A stretch of 7,003 nt of DNA from assembly GCA_015522095.1 (NCBI GenBank), contig WAMX01000081.1, forward strand, positions 1 through 7,003, written 5' to 3'. The stretch comes from Nanobdellati archaeon. GTDB lineage: Archaea; SpSt-1190. The first letter of the stretch is position 1, and every line of letters starts with the position of its first letter. Positions 5,644-7,003 of this stretch are shown here, piece after piece. Below the pieces are notes generated by a model. That model worked only from the letters and a program-made list of their open reading frames with translations, was not told where the DNA came from and made no database searches. The translations under genes were made by a program, and so were the position numbers.

Positions 5644-6882
5644 GTGAGCCTGTTACTGAAGGGTGGCCTTGCGCTGACGGAGAGAGGTATTGAGCGGAAG
5701 GACATTTACATTGAAGGGGGGAGAATTGTTGAGCTTTCTTCCCGGGAGGCGGACCACGTAATAAACATAGAGGGGATGGTGGCCATTCCAGGGCTCATAA
5801 ACCTCCACACCCACATGTCAATGAACTATCTCAGGGGGTTCGGCGACGATAAGAGGCTTGAAGCGTGGCTTGAGGAGGACATCTGGCCGCGGGAAAAGAA
5901 GCTCACGGCCCGGCTTGCATACCTCACGGCCCGGCTGGGCATAAAGGAGGCGCTCCAGTTTGGCACAACATCCTTTCTGAGCATGTATTTCTTCGGGGAG
6001 GAGGTCGAGCGCGCGGCGAATGAGCTCGGAGTGCGTGCATGGGTGGGCGAGGCGACAATCGACTTTTTCGACGAGGACAGGAGGGAACAGGAGATAAAGA
6101 AGACCCGAAAGTGGCTCGGGAGGCAGAGGGGGCTCGTAACACGCGTTTCAGCCCCGCACTCAACCTACACCTGCTCCACGGAGCTGCTGAGGGAATCCCA
6201 CAGGCTTGCGGAGGAGGCTGGAAGCTTTATGACAACCCACATAGCGGAGACCCGCGAAGAGGTGAGGAAGGTTCAGAAGCTCACGGGAAAGACTCCCTTC
6301 CGCCACCTCGCCGCCATTGGTGCGGCCCGCAGGACGGTCATGGCACACGGAGTGTGGCTCAGCCCGGTGGAGGCAAGGCGGGCGGCCCGCGAAGGGGCAA
6401 GTGTTGCCCACTGCCCGACCAGCAACCTGAAACTCGGCTCGGGGATGGCCCCCGTGAGGAGGTATATCGCGGCGGGGCTGACCGTCGGGCTCGGGACGGA
6501 CGGTCAGGCAAGCAACAACAGCCTTGATATGCTCAGGGAGGTCAAGATGGCTGCCCTGCTCCAGAAGCTCAAGAACGTGGAGTTCCCCTCACTTGAAGCC
6601 CTCAAGATGGCAACATCATACGGCGCCAGGGCCCTCGGCTTTGAAGGGGGAATAATCGGGGAGGGGCGGCCCGCAGACATTGCTGTCATCGACCTCCGGA
6701 AGCCCCACTTCCATCCCATAGCGCACAGGAACCAGATAATCAGCCACCTCGTGTACTCGGCATCCGGCAGCGATGTCGCATACACAATCGTCAACGGGCA
6801 GGTCGTATATGATGGGAAGGTGGAGATGGAAGAGCTTCCGGAAATTGAGGGACTTATGGAGAAGCTGGGGCTCACAGCTTGA
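5644..6882 (+). CDS. dadD: 5'-deoxyadenosine / methylthioadenosine / S-adenosylhomocysteine deaminase family amidohydrolase (412 aa)
   Basis: Metal-dependent amidohydrolase of the MtaD/DadD group. Family members deaminate 5'-deoxyadenosine, S-adenosylhomocysteine, methylthioadenosine or adenosine to the inosine form, recycling by-products of SAM use. The N-terminal beta segment (GLALTERGIERKDIYIEGGR) leads into the TIM-barrel motif PGLINLHTH with H55 and H57. LRGFGDD and EAWLEEDIWP (about 63-82) are typical of this subgroup. H199 and E202 lie in TTHIAE, H235 in AHGVWL, H256 in VAHCPTSNLKL, and D286 in GTDGQASNNSLDM. The C-terminal ISHLVYSASGSDV and VNGQVVYDGKV also fit, and about 412 residues is the family length. 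All metal-binding positions are present. AHGVWL and HCPTSN differ slightly from the more common AHCVWL and HNPVSN. The GTG at 5644 is chosen because the open frame farther upstream is antisense to ileS and contains no start codon in the gap; the start fits a leaderless transcript. Exact substrate preference cannot be read from sequence. The bacterial symbol would be mtaD. Confidence 0.9.
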   Translation: MSLLLKGGLALTERGIERKDIYIEGGRIVELSSREADHVINIEGMVAIPGLINLHTHMSMNYLRGFGDDKRLEAWLEEDIWPREKKLTARLAYLTARLGIKEALQFGTTSFLSMYFFGEEVERAANELGVRAWVGEATIDFFDEDRREQEIKKTRKWLGRQRGLVTRVSAPHSTYTCSTELLRESHRLAEEAGSFMTTHIAETREEVRKVQKLTGKTPFRHLAAIGAARRTVMAHGVWLSPVEARRAAREGASVAHCPTSNLKLGSGMAPVRRYIAAGLTVGLGTDGQASNNSLDMLREVKMAALLQKLKNVEFPSLEALKMATSYGARALGFEGGIIGEGRPADIAVIDLRKPHFHPIAHRNQIISHLVYSASGSDVAYTIVNGQVVYDGKVEMEELPEIEGLMEKLGLTA

Positions 6883-7003
6883 GCCCGCGGAGCATCTTCG
6901 GGTTGAGCCCCTTGAGCCGCCCCTTCTTGAGTTTCCTGACCATCTTCTTCATCATATTGAACTCCTTAAGCAGGGCCTTGACATCCCGCTCGCTTGTGCC
7001 GCT
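6872..7003 (-). CDS. srp54: Signal recognition particle 54 kDa protein, C-terminal end (5' part outside window)
   Basis: The last 43 codons of a minus-strand gene read SGTSERDVKALLKEFNMMKK, then MVRKLKKGRLKG, ending in MLRGLKL and TGA (stop at 6874-6872). The SGTS...DV..LLKEFN.MKKM pattern is the SRP-RNA-binding end of the SRP54/Ffh M domain, followed by the usual basic tail. SRP54 is a GTPase that binds signal sequences with 7S RNA and delivers ribosomes to the membrane receptor FtsY. The N and G domains and most of the M domain lie beyond the right edge. The short fragment limits certainty, but the motif is distinctive. The gene converges on the deaminase gene with an 11-base overlap of coding sequence (6872-6882). 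Confidence 0.85.
   Translation of the reverse strand, partial: SGTSERDVKALLKEFNMMKKMVRKLKKGRLKGLNPKMLRGLKL

Noticed and set aside
6039..6527. Frame of 162 codons inside the deaminase gene
   Set aside because: It is an out-of-frame shadow, rich in Gly, Arg and Pro, within a well-supported enzyme gene.

Overview
The window looks like a gene-dense stretch of an archaeal chromosome. The isoleucyl- and arginyl-tRNA synthetases read as archaeal-type. The right edge carries the C-terminal end of an SRP54 protein. All four gene starts inside the window lack a Shine-Dalgarno sequence and sit about 22-27 bases downstream of AT-rich TATA-like boxes, as in leaderless archaeal transcripts. Coding DNA is GC-rich with much AGG arginine, so the AT-rich promoters stand out. 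I cannot name the lineage from the sequence alone.

Layout, left to right. Positions 2-1105 hold the 3' two thirds of argS on the + strand. A 68-base gap with a TATA box leads to a 319-residue, apparently all-helical protein of unknown function (1174-2133). The next gap (2134-2288) is the most interesting intergenic stretch. Its minus strand carries two exact GTGATGA boxes and two CTGA boxes in the order C-D'-C'-D, which is the signature of an archaeal C/D box guide RNA. The gap also holds a GC-rich hairpin and the promoter of the next gene. A 158-residue unknown protein (2289-2765, +) converges on ileS and overlaps its 3' end by 14 bases. The full ileS gene occupies 2752-5595 on the minus strand. 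A 48-base divergent promoter region with one shared TATA element separates ileS from an amidohydrolase of the 5'-deoxyadenosine/methylthioadenosine/S-adenosylhomocysteine deaminase family (5644-6882, +). That gene overlaps, tail to tail by 11 bases, the 3' end of srp54 (6872-7003, minus).

Functionally this is mostly housekeeping: charging of tRNA-Arg and tRNA-Ile, recycling of SAM-derived nucleosides, co-translational protein targeting, and probably guided 2'-O-methylation of RNA. I see no mobile element, CRISPR array, tRNA, rRNA or defence system, and no evidence for a new multi-gene system. The points worth a second look are the C/D box RNA, the shared divergent promoter with two leaderless GTG starts, and the two unknown proteins.
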